Assembly: GCA_013540605.1 (NCBI GenBank)
Contig: JABVCK010000009.1
Span: 226,341-290,340 of the forward strand
Length of the DNA: 64,000 bases
From: Bacillota bacterium
GTDB lineage: Bacteria > Bacillota > Clostridia > Ch29
Reading direction: 5' to 3'
The position numbers were made by a program, and so were the translations under genes. Below, one piece after another: positions 41,147 to 50,435 of this stretch. Under the pieces are notes generated by a model. It worked only from the letters and a program-made list of their open reading frames with translations, was not told the origin of the DNA and did not search any database. The stretch's first letter is position 1; every line of letters begins with the position of its first letter.

Positions 41147-42493
41147 ATGGACGAAAAACAGGAAAAGCTGCCGGTAATAAGCAAACTGTTCTTTGGGGCC
41201 GGGGACCTGGGAGGCAGCCTCTCTGCAACCATCGTCGGTCTCTTTTATTTATATTTTTTGACCGACGTAACAGGCTTGCGCCCTGCCCTTGCAGGAACCG
41301 CCATACTGATTGGAAGGGTTTGGGATGCGGTCACCGACCCGGTAATCGGTGCTGTTTCGGACAGGACCGTTTCAAAATGGGGCAGGAGAAGGGTTTATCT
41401 TTTATTCGGTTTCGTACCGTTCGGGATAACCTTTTTTATGCTTTGGGCAATACCGAAGGGATTGGGCCAGCTGGGCCTGTTCCTTTACGCTACCCTCACC
41501 TTTGTCCTTCATATGACCGCATTTACGGTAATTCAAGTCCCTTACCAGACCCTAACTGCAGAAATGACCACAGACTATGATGAAAGAACTTCACTGACCG
41601 CATACCGGATGGCCTTTTCGATTATTGGGGGACTGATTGCTGCGATAATCCCCTGGATGATAATCAGTGGATTTTCCATAAAAGCCTACGGGTTTATGGC
41701 AATGGGTGGCGTATTCAGTATTGCCATAGGAATGGCGCCGCTGTTCCCATTAGTGGGCTGCAGAGAATCCGGCAGCGGGGCATGTGCGTCGTTTTCCCTG
41801 GTTAAAGGTGTCAGGCTGATGTGGAACAACAAGCCCTTCCGTCTTGTACTGGTCATGTTTTTGGTTACCTGGACTGCAATAGACCTGCTCCAGGTTATGT
41901 TCGTATATTTTCTGCAGTATTGGTTAGGTATGGAAGCTCAGCTGGAAAGCATTTTCGGCTTAATATTCATAGTAGCTATATTCTTCTTGCCCATGTGGGT
42001 ATATGTTAGTGGGAGGCTGGGCAAACGGCTCGCATATATCATAGGGGTCGGTTCACTCGGACTCGTTTTGACAGCACTGATATTTCTTAAGCCGGGTATG
42101 GTGGCCATGGTGTACGTTTTGGCTTTTCTCGCCGGTATAGGAGTCTCTGCAGCCCATATTATGCCCCACTCAATCATTCCGGATTGTATCGAATATGACA
42201 GGCTGATGACCGGGCAGAGAAGGGAGGGGCTGTATTACGGATATACCACGTTTTTGCAGAAGGTTGCTACGGCTGTGGCAGTGGGACTTTCGGGCATGAT
42301 ACTTGATAAGGCGGGTTATGTCGCCGGTGCGGACCAGCCGGCCAGGGTTTTATGGACAATAAGGATTTTGCTGGGTCCGGTTCCCGGCATAATGTTTGTT
42401 ATTGGGATTATGAGTATGTACTATTATTCCATAGACAGGAAAAGGCACCATGAGCTTACCTTCGAGCTTATTGCCAGGGAAAAGAACGTATAG
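41147..42493 (+). CDS. GPH/MFS-type transporter
   Basis: 448 residues with 12 predicted helices. N-terminal SKLFFGAGDLGGSLSATIVGLFYLYFLTDVTGL and RVWDAVTDPVIGAVSDRTVSKWGRRRVYLL are characteristic of the glycoside-pentoside-hexuronide:cation symporter family, as is the C-terminal SIIPDCIEYDRLMTGQRREGLYYGYTTFLQKV. Such carriers import sugars or sugar-like compounds with Na+ or H+. The substrate is not predictable here. ATG 41147 is preferred over ATG 41141 because AGGGAG is too close to the latter. Confidence 0.88.
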   Translation: MDEKQEKLPVISKLFFGAGDLGGSLSATIVGLFYLYFLTDVTGLRPALAGTAILIGRVWDAVTDPVIGAVSDRTVSKWGRRRVYLLFGFVPFGITFFMLWAIPKGLGQLGLFLYATLTFVLHMTAFTVIQVPYQTLTAEMTTDYDERTSLTAYRMAFSIIGGLIAAIIPWMIISGFSIKAYGFMAMGGVFSIAIGMAPLFPLVGCRESGSGACASFSLVKGVRLMWNNKPFRLVLVMFLVTWTAIDLLQVMFVYFLQYWLGMEAQLESIFGLIFIVAIFFLPMWVYVSGRLGKRLAYIIGVGSLGLVLTALIFLKPGMVAMVYVLAFLAGIGVSAAHIMPHSIIPDCIEYDRLMTGQRREGLYYGYTTFLQKVATAVAVGLSGMILDKAGYVAGADQPARVLWTIRILLGPVPGIMFVIGIMSMYYYSIDRKRHHELTFELIAREKNV

Positions 42494-42504
42494 GGGGCAA
42501 AAAC

Positions 42505-43638
42505 ATGGTTACTATAGAAGAGGTTAAGGATAGTAACGGCCTGAAGAGGTTTGCTGAGTTCGCATGGTCGGTATACAGGGATGACCCTTATTGGGTTCCC
42601 CCCCTTAAGGGGGAAATATTAAGCACACTGGAGGGCAAGGACAACCCCCTTTTTATGAACGGGCCGCACGCCCTTTTTATTGCTTATAAGGATACGGAAG
42701 TTTCAGGAAGGATATGCGTAGGGATTAATGAGACATTGAACAACAAAAAAAATAAGGCAGAGGGCTATGTATGCATGTTCGAATGCTGTAGCGATTACAA
42801 TGTGGCATCGGCTTTATTTGAAAGGGCGGAGCAATGGCTTGGGGATAGGAACATAGACCTGGTGAAGGGACCGATATCTCCGACCAACGGTGACGATCTC
42901 AGAGGGCTGCTGGTGGAAGGCTTTAACGGCCCTCCGGTACTAATGAATTCATATAACCCGCGGTATTATAGAGATTTTTTTGAAAGGTACGGGTTTGTCA
43001 AGTATCTTGATCTGTACGCGTACTATTGGGACGTTAAAGATATTCCGGAGGAGAGATATCTCAAGGCTGTCGATTATGCGATGAAAAGGTACAGGTTCAG
43101 GGTAGATGCGCTTAGGCTTGATCAATTCGACAGGGAGATGGAAGATATTAAAACAGTAATGGATACTGCAATGCCGGAATGGGATGACCTCACTCCTCCA
43201 ACGCTTGAAGAAGTCAGGGCCATAGGGAGAAAGCTAAGACCCCTTGCCGATCCGGAACTGATATATATAGCCAGATCCGGTGGCTATCCCATAGGGTTTT
43301 CAATAGGACTGCCCGATTATAACCAGGTGCTTAAGCATTTAAACGGCAGGATGTTTCCCTTTGGTTTTCTAAAGTATCTGTGGCTCAAAAACAGGATCAC
43401 GGGTATGAGGGTCTTTGTTCTGTTTGTTATACCGGAATTCAGAAAAAAGGCGGTCAGCGGGACAATGTTTCTTAAGTACATACAAACGGCAAAGAAAAAG
43501 GGATACACCTATGTGGAGGGTTCCACCATAGGCGAAACAAATATGGATATGAGGAGGGACGCAGAGAGAGCAGGGGGGAAGCACTACAGGACGTACCGGA
43601 TTTATTCAAAGCCCGTTGGGCGCTGTGTCAGCTTCTAG
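42505..43638 (+). CDS. GNAT-fold acyltransferase-like protein
   Basis: 377 residues. It resembles the uncharacterised acyl-CoA N-acyltransferase-fold proteins that begin with [31 protein letters not shown] and contain [21 protein letters not shown] and [14 protein letters not shown]. The last third ([31 protein letters not shown]) is the GNAT cofactor region. It begins 11 bp after the transporter and may share its transcript. It converges on, and overlaps by 4 bp, the ABC ATPase gene. Substrate unknown. Confidence 0.78.
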   Translation: MVTIEEVKDSNGLKRFAEFAWSVYRDDPYWVPPLKGEILSTLEGKDNPLFMNGPHALFIAYKDTEVSGRICVGINETLNNKKNKAEGYVCMFECCSDYNVASALFERAEQWLGDRNIDLVKGPISPTNGDDLRGLLVEGFNGPPVLMNSYNPRYYRDFFERYGFVKYLDLYAYYWDVKDIPEERYLKAVDYAMKRYRFRVDALRLDQFDREMEDIKTVMDTAMPEWDDLTPPTLEEVRAIGRKLRPLADPELIYIARSGGYPIGFSIGLPDYNQVLKHLNGRMFPFGFLKYLWLKNRITGMRVFVLFVIPEFRKKAVSGTMFLKYIQTAKKKGYTYVEGSTIGETNMDMRRDAERAGGKHYRTYRIYSKPVGRCVSF

Positions 43639-44306
43639 CTTACATCCGATATCAGCCGTCCATCCCTGAAGACCAGGGTTCTTTTGGCGTGGCGGGCGAT
43701 ATCGCTCTCATGGGTTACAAGTATTATTGTAACCCCTTCCCTGTTCAGTTGTTCGAATATTTTCATGATCTCTTCCCCGGAGGCAGTATCCAGGTTTCCT
43801 GTGGGTTCATCGGCCAGGATTATTGCCGGGTTGTTCACAAGGGCCCTGGCTATGGCAACCCTCTGCTTTTGTCCGCCCGAAAGCTCGTTTGGCTTATGCT
43901 CCAGCCTGTCTTCCAGGCCAACCCGCCTTAACGCATCGATAGCCCTTTCCCTCCGCTCCCTCATGGGAAGGCCCGCATACATCATTGGCATCTCCACATT
44001 CTTCAGGGCGGTGGTCCTGGAAAGGAGGTTAAAGGCCTGAAAGACAAAGCCGATCTTTTTATTGCGGATTTCCGCCAGTTCATTGTCATTCAGGACGCTG
44101 ACATCAACCCCGTCCAGGATATAGCGGCCACCGGAGGGCCGGTCCAAACAGCCCAGTATGTTCATGAGGGTGGATTTACCGGAGCCGGAAGGTCCCATTA
44201 TTGCCACAAACTCTCCCTTTTTTATTTCAAAAGATACTTCTTCCAACGCAGTAACAGATACAGTACCGGTCTTATAAACCTTGTTCAGGTTCTCTACGTA
44301 CAGCAT
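43635..44306 (-). CDS. MacB-type ABC transporter ATPase (LolD/MacB N-terminal type)
   Basis: 223 residues from the ATG at 44306, preceded by AGGGGGAATAAT. Walker [10 protein letters not shown]-loop VFQAFNLL, signature [15 protein letters not shown], Walker [14 protein letters not shown]-loop VTHESD, all canonical for the MacB/LolD group. It energises the two permeases encoded upstream. Last gene of a four-gene efflux operon in the order adaptor, permease, permease, ATPase. Confidence 0.93.
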   Translation of the reverse strand: MLYVENLNKVYKTGTVSVTALEEVSFEIKKGEFVAIMGPSGSGKSTLMNILGCLDRPSGGRYILDGVDVSVLNDNELAEIRNKKIGFVFQAFNLLSRTTALKNVEMPMMYAGLPMRERRERAIDALRRVGLEDRLEHKPNELSGGQKQRVAIARALVNNPAIILADEPTGNLDTASGEEIMKIFEQLNREGVTIILVTHESDIARHAKRTLVFRDGRLISDVS

Positions 44307-44316
44307 ATTATTCCCC

Positions 44317-45528
44317 CTATTCATACCTCAAAGCCTCAACCGGGTCCAGTTTGGAAGCCTGGCTGGCAGGATATACTCCGAATACCACTCCGATGCCTAT
44401 CGTTACTACAACCGAAACGGCAGTGGCACCTATTGAAATTACAAAGGGTAATTTAAGAAGCCTTACCACGGTGAAACCCACCGTGCTGCCCAGCAAAAGT
44501 CCCAGGATGCCTCCGATCAATGACAGTATCACGGATTCACATAGGAACTGGTACAATATCGATTTTCTTTTTGCGCCGAGGGCTTTTCTAATGCCAATCT
44601 CCCTGGTCCTTTCAGTAACGGATACAAGCATGATGTTCATTATGCCTATACCCCCAACCACCAGGGAAATTGCCGCAATGCCGCTTACTATCTTTGTAAC
44701 TATACCGAAAACGTTGGTAACCTCATCCATGTTGCTGTTGTAATCAAACAGCCTATATTTATCCGGCGCTTTATGCTTTCTTTCCAAAAACCCGATCAGC
44801 ATATCGCCGATGGTTTTCACATGGAAACTCTGGTCTATGGCGACGGAGATGCGTTCGAGATTGGGGTTGTACGTTATCGTTCGCATTATGGAAACCGGCG
44901 TATAGCCCTTCTTATCGTTTGTCTCATCAAACATCTTTGCCATGGTGGAGTCAAAAACCTTGGTAATGCCGATAATCATCAACTCAAGGGACCGGAACCC
45001 GGAGGAAACGGTCATTGTTTCGCCCAGGCAGTCAACAGTACCGAATATTTCACGGGCGGTCTTTTCATCGAGGACCAGCACGTTTCTCTTTGCCTTCTCA
45101 TCCTGGTCACTGACAAACCTTCCCTTCAGCAGTTCAACCTTTTCAATCTTCAGGAAGTCGGGAGTAACACCGTTAAGCAGGATGGAGTAGTTCTTATTGT
45201 TGCCCTTGACGGTCACGTATCTTGAGATCCTGGGGGATATCGCCTCAACCTGCCCCTGCATACCGGCTATGGTTTCAACGTCATCATAGGTTATATAATC
45301 CCTATAGACCGGTGGGTTTTTGGGGTCCCATTTCATGCTGATATCGGCCCTGTTGAGCCCGTACCTGCTGAATTCGGACTTTATATCTCCCTGGACTCCC
45401 AACCCCAGAGTGGTTATTATCATTACTGAGCTGATTCCTATGATTATCCCCAGCATGGTCAGGAAAGAACGCATCTTGTTCGCCCATATGGAAGAAAAGG
45501 ATACTATAACCGTTTCAAAGATATTCAT
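44317..45528 (-). CDS. MacB-like ABC permease, second copy
   Basis: 403 residues. MacB layout: first helix ([24 protein letters not shown]), large extracellular MacB_PCD domain (about 45-270), and three C-terminal helices with the [25 protein letters not shown] and [20 protein letters not shown] segments. It is clearly paralogous to the gene just upstream, so the pump is probably a heterodimer of the two. Starts 15 bp downstream of the first permease gene; the second of two nearby ATGs is preferred. Confidence 0.9.
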   Translation of the reverse strand: MNIFETVIVSFSSIWANKMRSFLTMLGIIIGISSVMIITTLGLGVQGDIKSEFSRYGLNRADISMKWDPKNPPVYRDYITYDDVETIAGMQGQVEAISPRISRYVTVKGNNKNYSILLNGVTPDFLKIEKVELLKGRFVSDQDEKAKRNVLVLDEKTAREIFGTVDCLGETMTVSSGFRSLELMIIGITKVFDSTMAKMFDETNDKKGYTPVSIMRTITYNPNLERISVAIDQSFHVKTIGDMLIGFLERKHKAPDKYRLFDYNSNMDEVTNVFGIVTKIVSGIAAISLVVGGIGIMNIMLVSVTERTREIGIRKALGAKRKSILYQFLCESVILSLIGGILGLLLGSTVGFTVVRLLKLPFVISIGATAVSVVVTIGIGVVFGVYPASQASKLDPVEALRYE

Positions 45529-45543
45529 CAATATCACCAACCA

Positions 45544-46761
45544 CTATTCGTATCGTAACGCTACTATCGGGTCAAGTTTTGAAGCCTTGCTGGCAGGATA
45601 CACACCGAAAACCAGCCCGATGATCACCGAGAATACAAACGCAATAGCAATATCAACAATGGATATTATGGGGGGGAGCTTCATCAATAGCGATATCAGC
45701 CACGCAATTCCGATTCCCAGGAGTATGCCAAGGATACCTCCGCCCAGGGAAATTATACCGGCTTCGATAAGAAACTGAAATAATACTGCCCGCCTTTTTG
45801 CCCCTATTGCCTTTCTTATACCGATTTCTCTGGTCCTTTCGGTAACCGACACCAGCATTATGTTCATGATGCCAATTCCGCCCACTAGCAGGGCTATGGC
45901 AGCCACCAACGCCAGCACCGTGGTTATCATGCTCATCTGGGCGATTATTGTATCCAGCATTTGCTGTAGGTTGAACGAGCTATATTTCCCGGTAGTATGA
46001 TGCCTTCGCTCCAGCAGAGCGATAATCTTACCGCCTATTTCGTTGATACGCTCCTTTTCCTTTACTTTGATGCTTAAGGCATAGTACCGGTCTTCCCTAT
46101 AGATCTTCATTATTGTGGATATGGGGATATACGCTGCTGCCCTGCCCCCGTTGGTAAAGCTGTTCATAAAGTTGTCCTCATACTTTGTTACCCCCGCAAT
46201 GGTCAGCTCAACAGGTCCCCTCCATGTGTCCAGGGTAACGGGTTTCCCCAGAACATCAACGGTACCGAAAAGCTCCCGGGCATCCTTCTCGCTTATAATT
46301 ACAACATTTCTTTTTGCGAGCATATCTTCCTGGGACACGAATCTCCCGGAAAGCATCTTCACGTTGTCAATCTCCGCTCCAAACTCATTGACGCCGTATA
46401 GAACGATGTCCGAACTCCTGCCCCTGTTTGACAAAGTGAGCCAGTCTCCACCATATAGGGGTGAAACGGCTTCAATATCGCCATCACCGGCCATTCGCCC
46501 CACTACGCTGATGTCCTCCTCAGTCAGGTAATCCCTAAACTTTAGCTCCTCCCACTTGCTCCAATTCATTTGTATGATAAGCCTGTTTGTCCCGAATTGT
46601 TCAAAGGACTTCTCTATCTGCTTTTTACCTCCGTTTGCTATCGCTGATATGGAGACAACCGCAGCTATGCCTATAACAATGCCCAGCATTGTGAGAAAAG
46701 CCCGCATCTTGTTGGCTTTTATGGAAGCGATTGCAACCATGATGTTTTCAAATATGTTCAT
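45544..46761 (-). CDS. MacB-like ABC permease, first copy
   Basis: 405 residues with the same MacB layout as its neighbour: MRAFLTMLGIVIGIAAVVSISAI, the extracellular domain, then [47 protein letters not shown] and GVYPASKASKLDPIVALRYE. The C-terminal thirds of the two permeases are almost interchangeable, whereas the extracellular domains differ, which suits recent duplication followed by divergence of the substrate-facing parts. Starts 23 bp after the adaptor gene. Confidence 0.9.
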   Translation of the reverse strand: MNIFENIMVAIASIKANKMRAFLTMLGIVIGIAAVVSISAIANGGKKQIEKSFEQFGTNRLIIQMNWSKWEELKFRDYLTEEDISVVGRMAGDGDIEAVSPLYGGDWLTLSNRGRSSDIVLYGVNEFGAEIDNVKMLSGRFVSQEDMLAKRNVVIISEKDARELFGTVDVLGKPVTLDTWRGPVELTIAGVTKYEDNFMNSFTNGGRAAAYIPISTIMKIYREDRYYALSIKVKEKERINEIGGKIIALLERRHHTTGKYSSFNLQQMLDTIIAQMSMITTVLALVAAIALLVGGIGIMNIMLVSVTERTREIGIRKAIGAKRRAVLFQFLIEAGIISLGGGILGILLGIGIAWLISLLMKLPPIISIVDIAIAFVFSVIIGLVFGVYPASKASKLDPIVALRYE

Positions 46762-46784
46762 AGGAATCAACCCTTTTTATTTTC

Positions 46785-48047
46785 TCATTTCTGGCCGGTC
46801 TGGACCTTCATTCCATCCTTAAGGTCGGGAGGAGGAGTTAAAATGACCCTGTCCCCTTCATTGAGGCCTTTGGTCACTTCAACCGTAAAGTCGGATTCTA
46901 TTCCGGTCTCAATCTCCCTTTTCCTGGCTGTATTGTTTTCCACGATATAAACTACCTTTGCGCCATTATTCTCGGTGACAATTGCGTCAAAGGGAATAAC
47001 GAGGCAGTTGTCCTTGCTGTCGGCTATGATCCTGGATTTTGCTGAAAAGCCCGGTTTCAGCCCGGTGTCTTTTTCCGTTACGTCAATGGTCACTTCAACC
47101 GCTGTTTCGGTGCTCTGCCCGATCTGGCTGACCCTTGCAACGGGCGCTATTGCTTTTACATTGCCTTTAAAGGTCCTACCTACGACAGCATCGGTTGTTA
47201 TTTCAACATCCTGGCCTATTCTGACATTGGATATGTCATACTCGCTGATATTGACGTTAATTCGCAGGGAAGAAAGGTCGGAGACAACAAAGGCCGGCTG
47301 GGACGGGTTTGTAAGAACACCCTCCTTGGCATTGACAAGGGTAATGACTCCGGCAATCGGGCTTCTGATTTCAGGACCCATCTTTTCAACCTTCTTCTCG
47401 GCTTCAATGACGCTGAGCTCATAGAGAGCGACGTTGTTTTCAAGATTTTTTAGCTCCAGAGAAGAGGTTTCAAACGCGTTTTTCGTCTTTTCATAGGTTT
47501 CCCTGGTTTCTTCAAACCGTATCCTTTCCAGGTCCAACTCGTTTTGGGAGATGGCGCCTTCTTCAAAGAGCATTTCGGCATTGTTCAGGCTCCTTTCCGC
47601 ATGGGCAAAGGCCTGCTTGGAGTTGTTGAAGGCCCTTTCAGCTTCCGCCATACCGTAATCCCTGAATCTCTTAAGCTCGAGCCTGGCCTGTTCAAGGTTG
47701 ACCTTTGCCTTCGCCAGCTCAATCGTATACTCATCCCCTTCCAGGGTGGCAAGGAGCTGGTCCTTTTCAACCCAATCTCCCTCTTGCACCTCAATCTTTC
47801 TGACCAATTGAGGGCTTTGGGTAAATATTTCCTTCCGGGTTACTTCCTCGAGCACCCCGCTGGCAACTATCTGTACTTTGATACTCTCCCTTGAGACCTC
47901 TACCGTGCTTACCGGGATACCTTTACCCTTTGTACTAATGCTGCGGGCGAGAACGGAACCGGTCAGCAGTACCAGGACAAGACAGGCGATAACCACAATC
48001 ATTTGTTTTCGGCTCTTAAATTTTGGTAAAAAGCGAATACTTGCCAC
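46785..48047 (-). CDS. MacA-like efflux adaptor (membrane fusion protein)
   Basis: 420 residues. N-terminal anchor (IVVIACLVLVLLTGSVLA), lipoyl half (VQEGDWVEKDQLLATLEGDEY), coiled-coil hairpin (about 95-205), second lipoyl half (IRSPIAGVITLVNAKEG), beta-barrel (GQDVEITTDAVVG) and C-terminal domain (LNEGDRVILTPPPDLKDG). It links the MacB-type pump to the cell surface. Promoter and a possible operator lie 120-170 bp upstream. Its adaptor part is a clear paralogue of the first 325 residues of the fusion protein at 29836-32424. Confidence 0.92.
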   Translation of the reverse strand: MASIRFLPKFKSRKQMIVVIACLVLVLLTGSVLARSISTKGKGIPVSTVEVSRESIKVQIVASGVLEEVTRKEIFTQSPQLVRKIEVQEGDWVEKDQLLATLEGDEYTIELAKAKVNLEQARLELKRFRDYGMAEAERAFNNSKQAFAHAERSLNNAEMLFEEGAISQNELDLERIRFEETRETYEKTKNAFETSSLELKNLENNVALYELSVIEAEKKVEKMGPEIRSPIAGVITLVNAKEGVLTNPSQPAFVVSDLSSLRINVNISEYDISNVRIGQDVEITTDAVVGRTFKGNVKAIAPVARVSQIGQSTETAVEVTIDVTEKDTGLKPGFSAKSRIIADSKDNCLVIPFDAIVTENNGAKVVYIVENNTARKREIETGIESDFTVEVTKGLNEGDRVILTPPPDLKDGMKVQTGQK

Positions 48048-48166
48048 GAAAATCCCCCCGTTAATTGTTATAAATTAGAGAGTTTTAAAAATATAGACGT
48101 AATCTACCGTAAAATCCCTGCACCTCTTCTAAATTATTTTTAAAACAAACAAGTGCAATAGATAAC

Positions 48167-48214
48167 TAATGCACTAGTACATTAATATTATATAATCATT
48201 TCTAATTATTTCAA
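48167..48214 (-). promoter_or_regulatory. Promoter and palindromic operator of the macA-like operon
   Basis: On the minus strand TTGAAA (48209-48214) and TATAAT (48187-48192) are 16 bp apart. The palindrome TAATGCACTAGTACATTA (48167-48184; one mismatched pair) starts 2 bp after the -10, covering the expected transcription start, as for a repressor site. No cognate regulator is in the window. Confidence 0.65.
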
Positions 48215-48517
48215 GTTATTTTAAAAAATTATAAATATTTGACATAATAATTATTCTACCACGTTAGGCCTTGACAGACAAACTTTTGCTGAGCTAAGCT
48301 GACGCTGCCCGATACGGTGCTTATTTGGATATTATTTGAACTGTTTCCGACAGAACCCGTAATTCTATTTTTTGAAATCTCACCCTGCAAGGTTATTGGG
48401 AAATCAAACCATATATTCAAGTGAAATTCATTATCGATGGACTTGCATCATTGGTTCCCGACCTACATAGGATAAGAGTAAATGGTAATGAATATCAATT
48501 GACAGGGGTATGTTAAC
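48215..48517. other. Intergenic stretch before asnB, no gene seen
   Basis: About 300 bp of AT-rich sequence between the macA-like promoter and the asparagine synthase gene. It must hold the asnB promoter, but no convincing -35/-10 pair, hairpin or small gene was found. Confidence 0.5.
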
Positions 48518-50362
48518 ATGTGTGGAATAGTAGGATGGGTTGATTACGAAAAAGATTTAAAAAACAAAAAAAGTGTGATTGAAAAAATGGCCCAGACACT
48601 TAGCAAAAGAGGTCCGGATGATACCGGGTTTTACGTATCCGAAAATGCTTTAATGGGACACAGAAGACTTATCGTCGTTGATCCGGAGGGCGGCGCGCAG
48701 CCAATGACAAGAACTGTTGGGGACTACGCATATACCATTGTTTATAATGGGGAACTGTACAATACTGAAGATATTAGAAAGTTACTGGTGGGTAAGGGAT
48801 ATGGTTTTAAGTCCTATTCAGATACTGAGGTGCTGCTTGTATCCTATATAGAATGGGGAGAAGAGTGTGTAGATTATTTAAACGGCATTTTCGCCTTTGG
48901 CATTTGGGATGAAAGGGAAGAAAAAATCTTCTTAGCCAGGGACCGTCTGGGGGTCAAACCATTGTTCTATGTGCATAAAGGGTCTTCGTTCATATTTGGG
49001 TCTGAAATAAAAGCGTTGATGGCTCACCCGGAAATCGACGCTGTTATAGACGGTGAGGGCTTGATGGAGGTATTCGGACTTGGCCCTGCCAGGTCTCCGG
49101 GAAGCGGTGTATTCAAGGGAGTGAAAGAGATAAAACCGGGGTATTGCATGAGTTTTAGCCGTAATGGGGAAAAATCCCGCAGATACTGGCAGCTAGAAAG
49201 CAAAAGGCATGCCGAAGACCTACAGACGACAGCAGAGCATGTAAGAGGCCTGTTATTGGATGCGGTTGAAAGGCAGCTTGTTTCAGATGTACCTGTATGT
49301 ACCTTTCTATCCGGCGGATTGGATTCAAGTGCAATTTCATCTATAACATCAAGGGCTTTTAAAAGACAGGGAAAGGGAAGGCTTAAAACCTATTCGATTG
49401 AATACGAAGATAATGATATATACTTTAAGGCCAATGAATACCAGCCTGATTCCGACAGCGAATGGGCCGGTGTTATGGCTGACTGCATAGCATCAGAGCA
49501 CAGGAATGTTGTGGTCGATATTCCGGACCTGGTGAATGCCCTGGAGGATGCTGTGAAGGCAAATGACCTTCCGGGCATGGCCGATGTTGATTCCTCATTG
49601 TTCCTGTTCTGCAGGGAAGTTCGTAAAGATGCCACGGTTGCCCTGTCAGGGGAATGCGCGGATGAAATATTCGGAGGTTACCCGTGGTTCAGGAGATTGG
49701 AAGATATGAATGGTGATACCTTTCCGTGGTCAAGGTCGGTATCAGAGAGGTTGGGGATATTGTCCGGAAAACTGGGGGAGCTGCCCCTTGAGGAATATGT
49801 CAGGTCAAAGTACAGGGAGACCCTTAAAGAAGTACCGCACCTGGACGGGGAAAGCGGCGGACAGAGACGGATGAGGGAATTATTTTATTTGAACTATAAA
49901 TGGTTTATGCTAACTCTACTGAACAGGAAAGATAGGATGAGTATGGCAAACAGCCTGGAAGTCAGGGTTCCCTTTGCAGATCACCGCATCGTTGAATATA
50001 CTTGGAACATTCCCTGGGAAATGAAGTTTTGCGATAATAGGGAGAAGGGGCTGTTGAGAAGGGCGCTTATAGATATCCTCCCTAAAGGGGTGATAGAGAG
50101 GAGAAAAAGCCCATACCCAAAAACCCATCACCCGGAGTACACAAAGAGGGTTCAGGAATGGATGAGGTCGATTCTGAATGATCCGGAATCCCCCATACTT
50201 GAGCTTATCAATGTGCCAAGGGTAAAGGAAATTGTGGAAACAGCAGGTAAATCCTTTGGGAGGCCGTGGTTCGGACAGCTGATGACAGGGCCGCAGATGA
50301 TTGCGTATCTTATCCAGGTAGACCTATGGCTCAGGCATTATAACGTGAACATAAAAATATAA
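48518..50362 (+). CDS. asnB: Asparagine synthase (glutamine-hydrolysing)
   Basis: 614 residues, standard AsnB. Cys 2 (MCGIVGW) is the nucleophile of the glutaminase domain, supported by RGPDDTG, HRRLIVVD and YNGELYN. The synthetase domain has the pyrophosphate loop FLSGGLDSSAISS (about 265-277) and GECADEIFGGYPWF. It makes asparagine from aspartate with ATP and glutamine. The gene sits upstream of an insertion sequence and glnA, so two nitrogen-assimilation genes were probably neighbours before the insertion. Confidence 0.94.
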   Translation: MCGIVGWVDYEKDLKNKKSVIEKMAQTLSKRGPDDTGFYVSENALMGHRRLIVVDPEGGAQPMTRTVGDYAYTIVYNGELYNTEDIRKLLVGKGYGFKSYSDTEVLLVSYIEWGEECVDYLNGIFAFGIWDEREEKIFLARDRLGVKPLFYVHKGSSFIFGSEIKALMAHPEIDAVIDGEGLMEVFGLGPARSPGSGVFKGVKEIKPGYCMSFSRNGEKSRRYWQLESKRHAEDLQTTAEHVRGLLLDAVERQLVSDVPVCTFLSGGLDSSAISSITSRAFKRQGKGRLKTYSIEYEDNDIYFKANEYQPDSDSEWAGVMADCIASEHRNVVVDIPDLVNALEDAVKANDLPGMADVDSSLFLFCREVRKDATVALSGECADEIFGGYPWFRRLEDMNGDTFPWSRSVSERLGILSGKLGELPLEEYVRSKYRETLKEVPHLDGESGGQRRMRELFYLNYKWFMLTLLNRKDRMSMANSLEVRVPFADHRIVEYTWNIPWEMKFCDNREKGLLRRALIDILPKGVIERRKSPYPKTHHPEYTKRVQEWMRSILNDPESPILELINVPRVKEIVETAGKSFGRPWFGQLMTGPQMIAYLIQVDLWLRHYNVNIKI

Positions 50363-50402
50363 GATTATGTAAAAAGTGCTTGAAATGAAATTGAAATGAA
50401 TT

Positions 50403-50435
50403 GGGTATTGCATAATTATGAAAATCTATTATAAT
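50403..50435. repeat. 33-bp direct repeat, left flank of insertion sequence
   Basis: Identical to 52410-52442; the bases outside both copies differ, so the repeat is exactly 33 bp. It contains a copy of the TTGCAT-N16-TATAAT promoter. It is interpreted as the target-site duplication of the insertion sequence. Confidence 0.9.
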
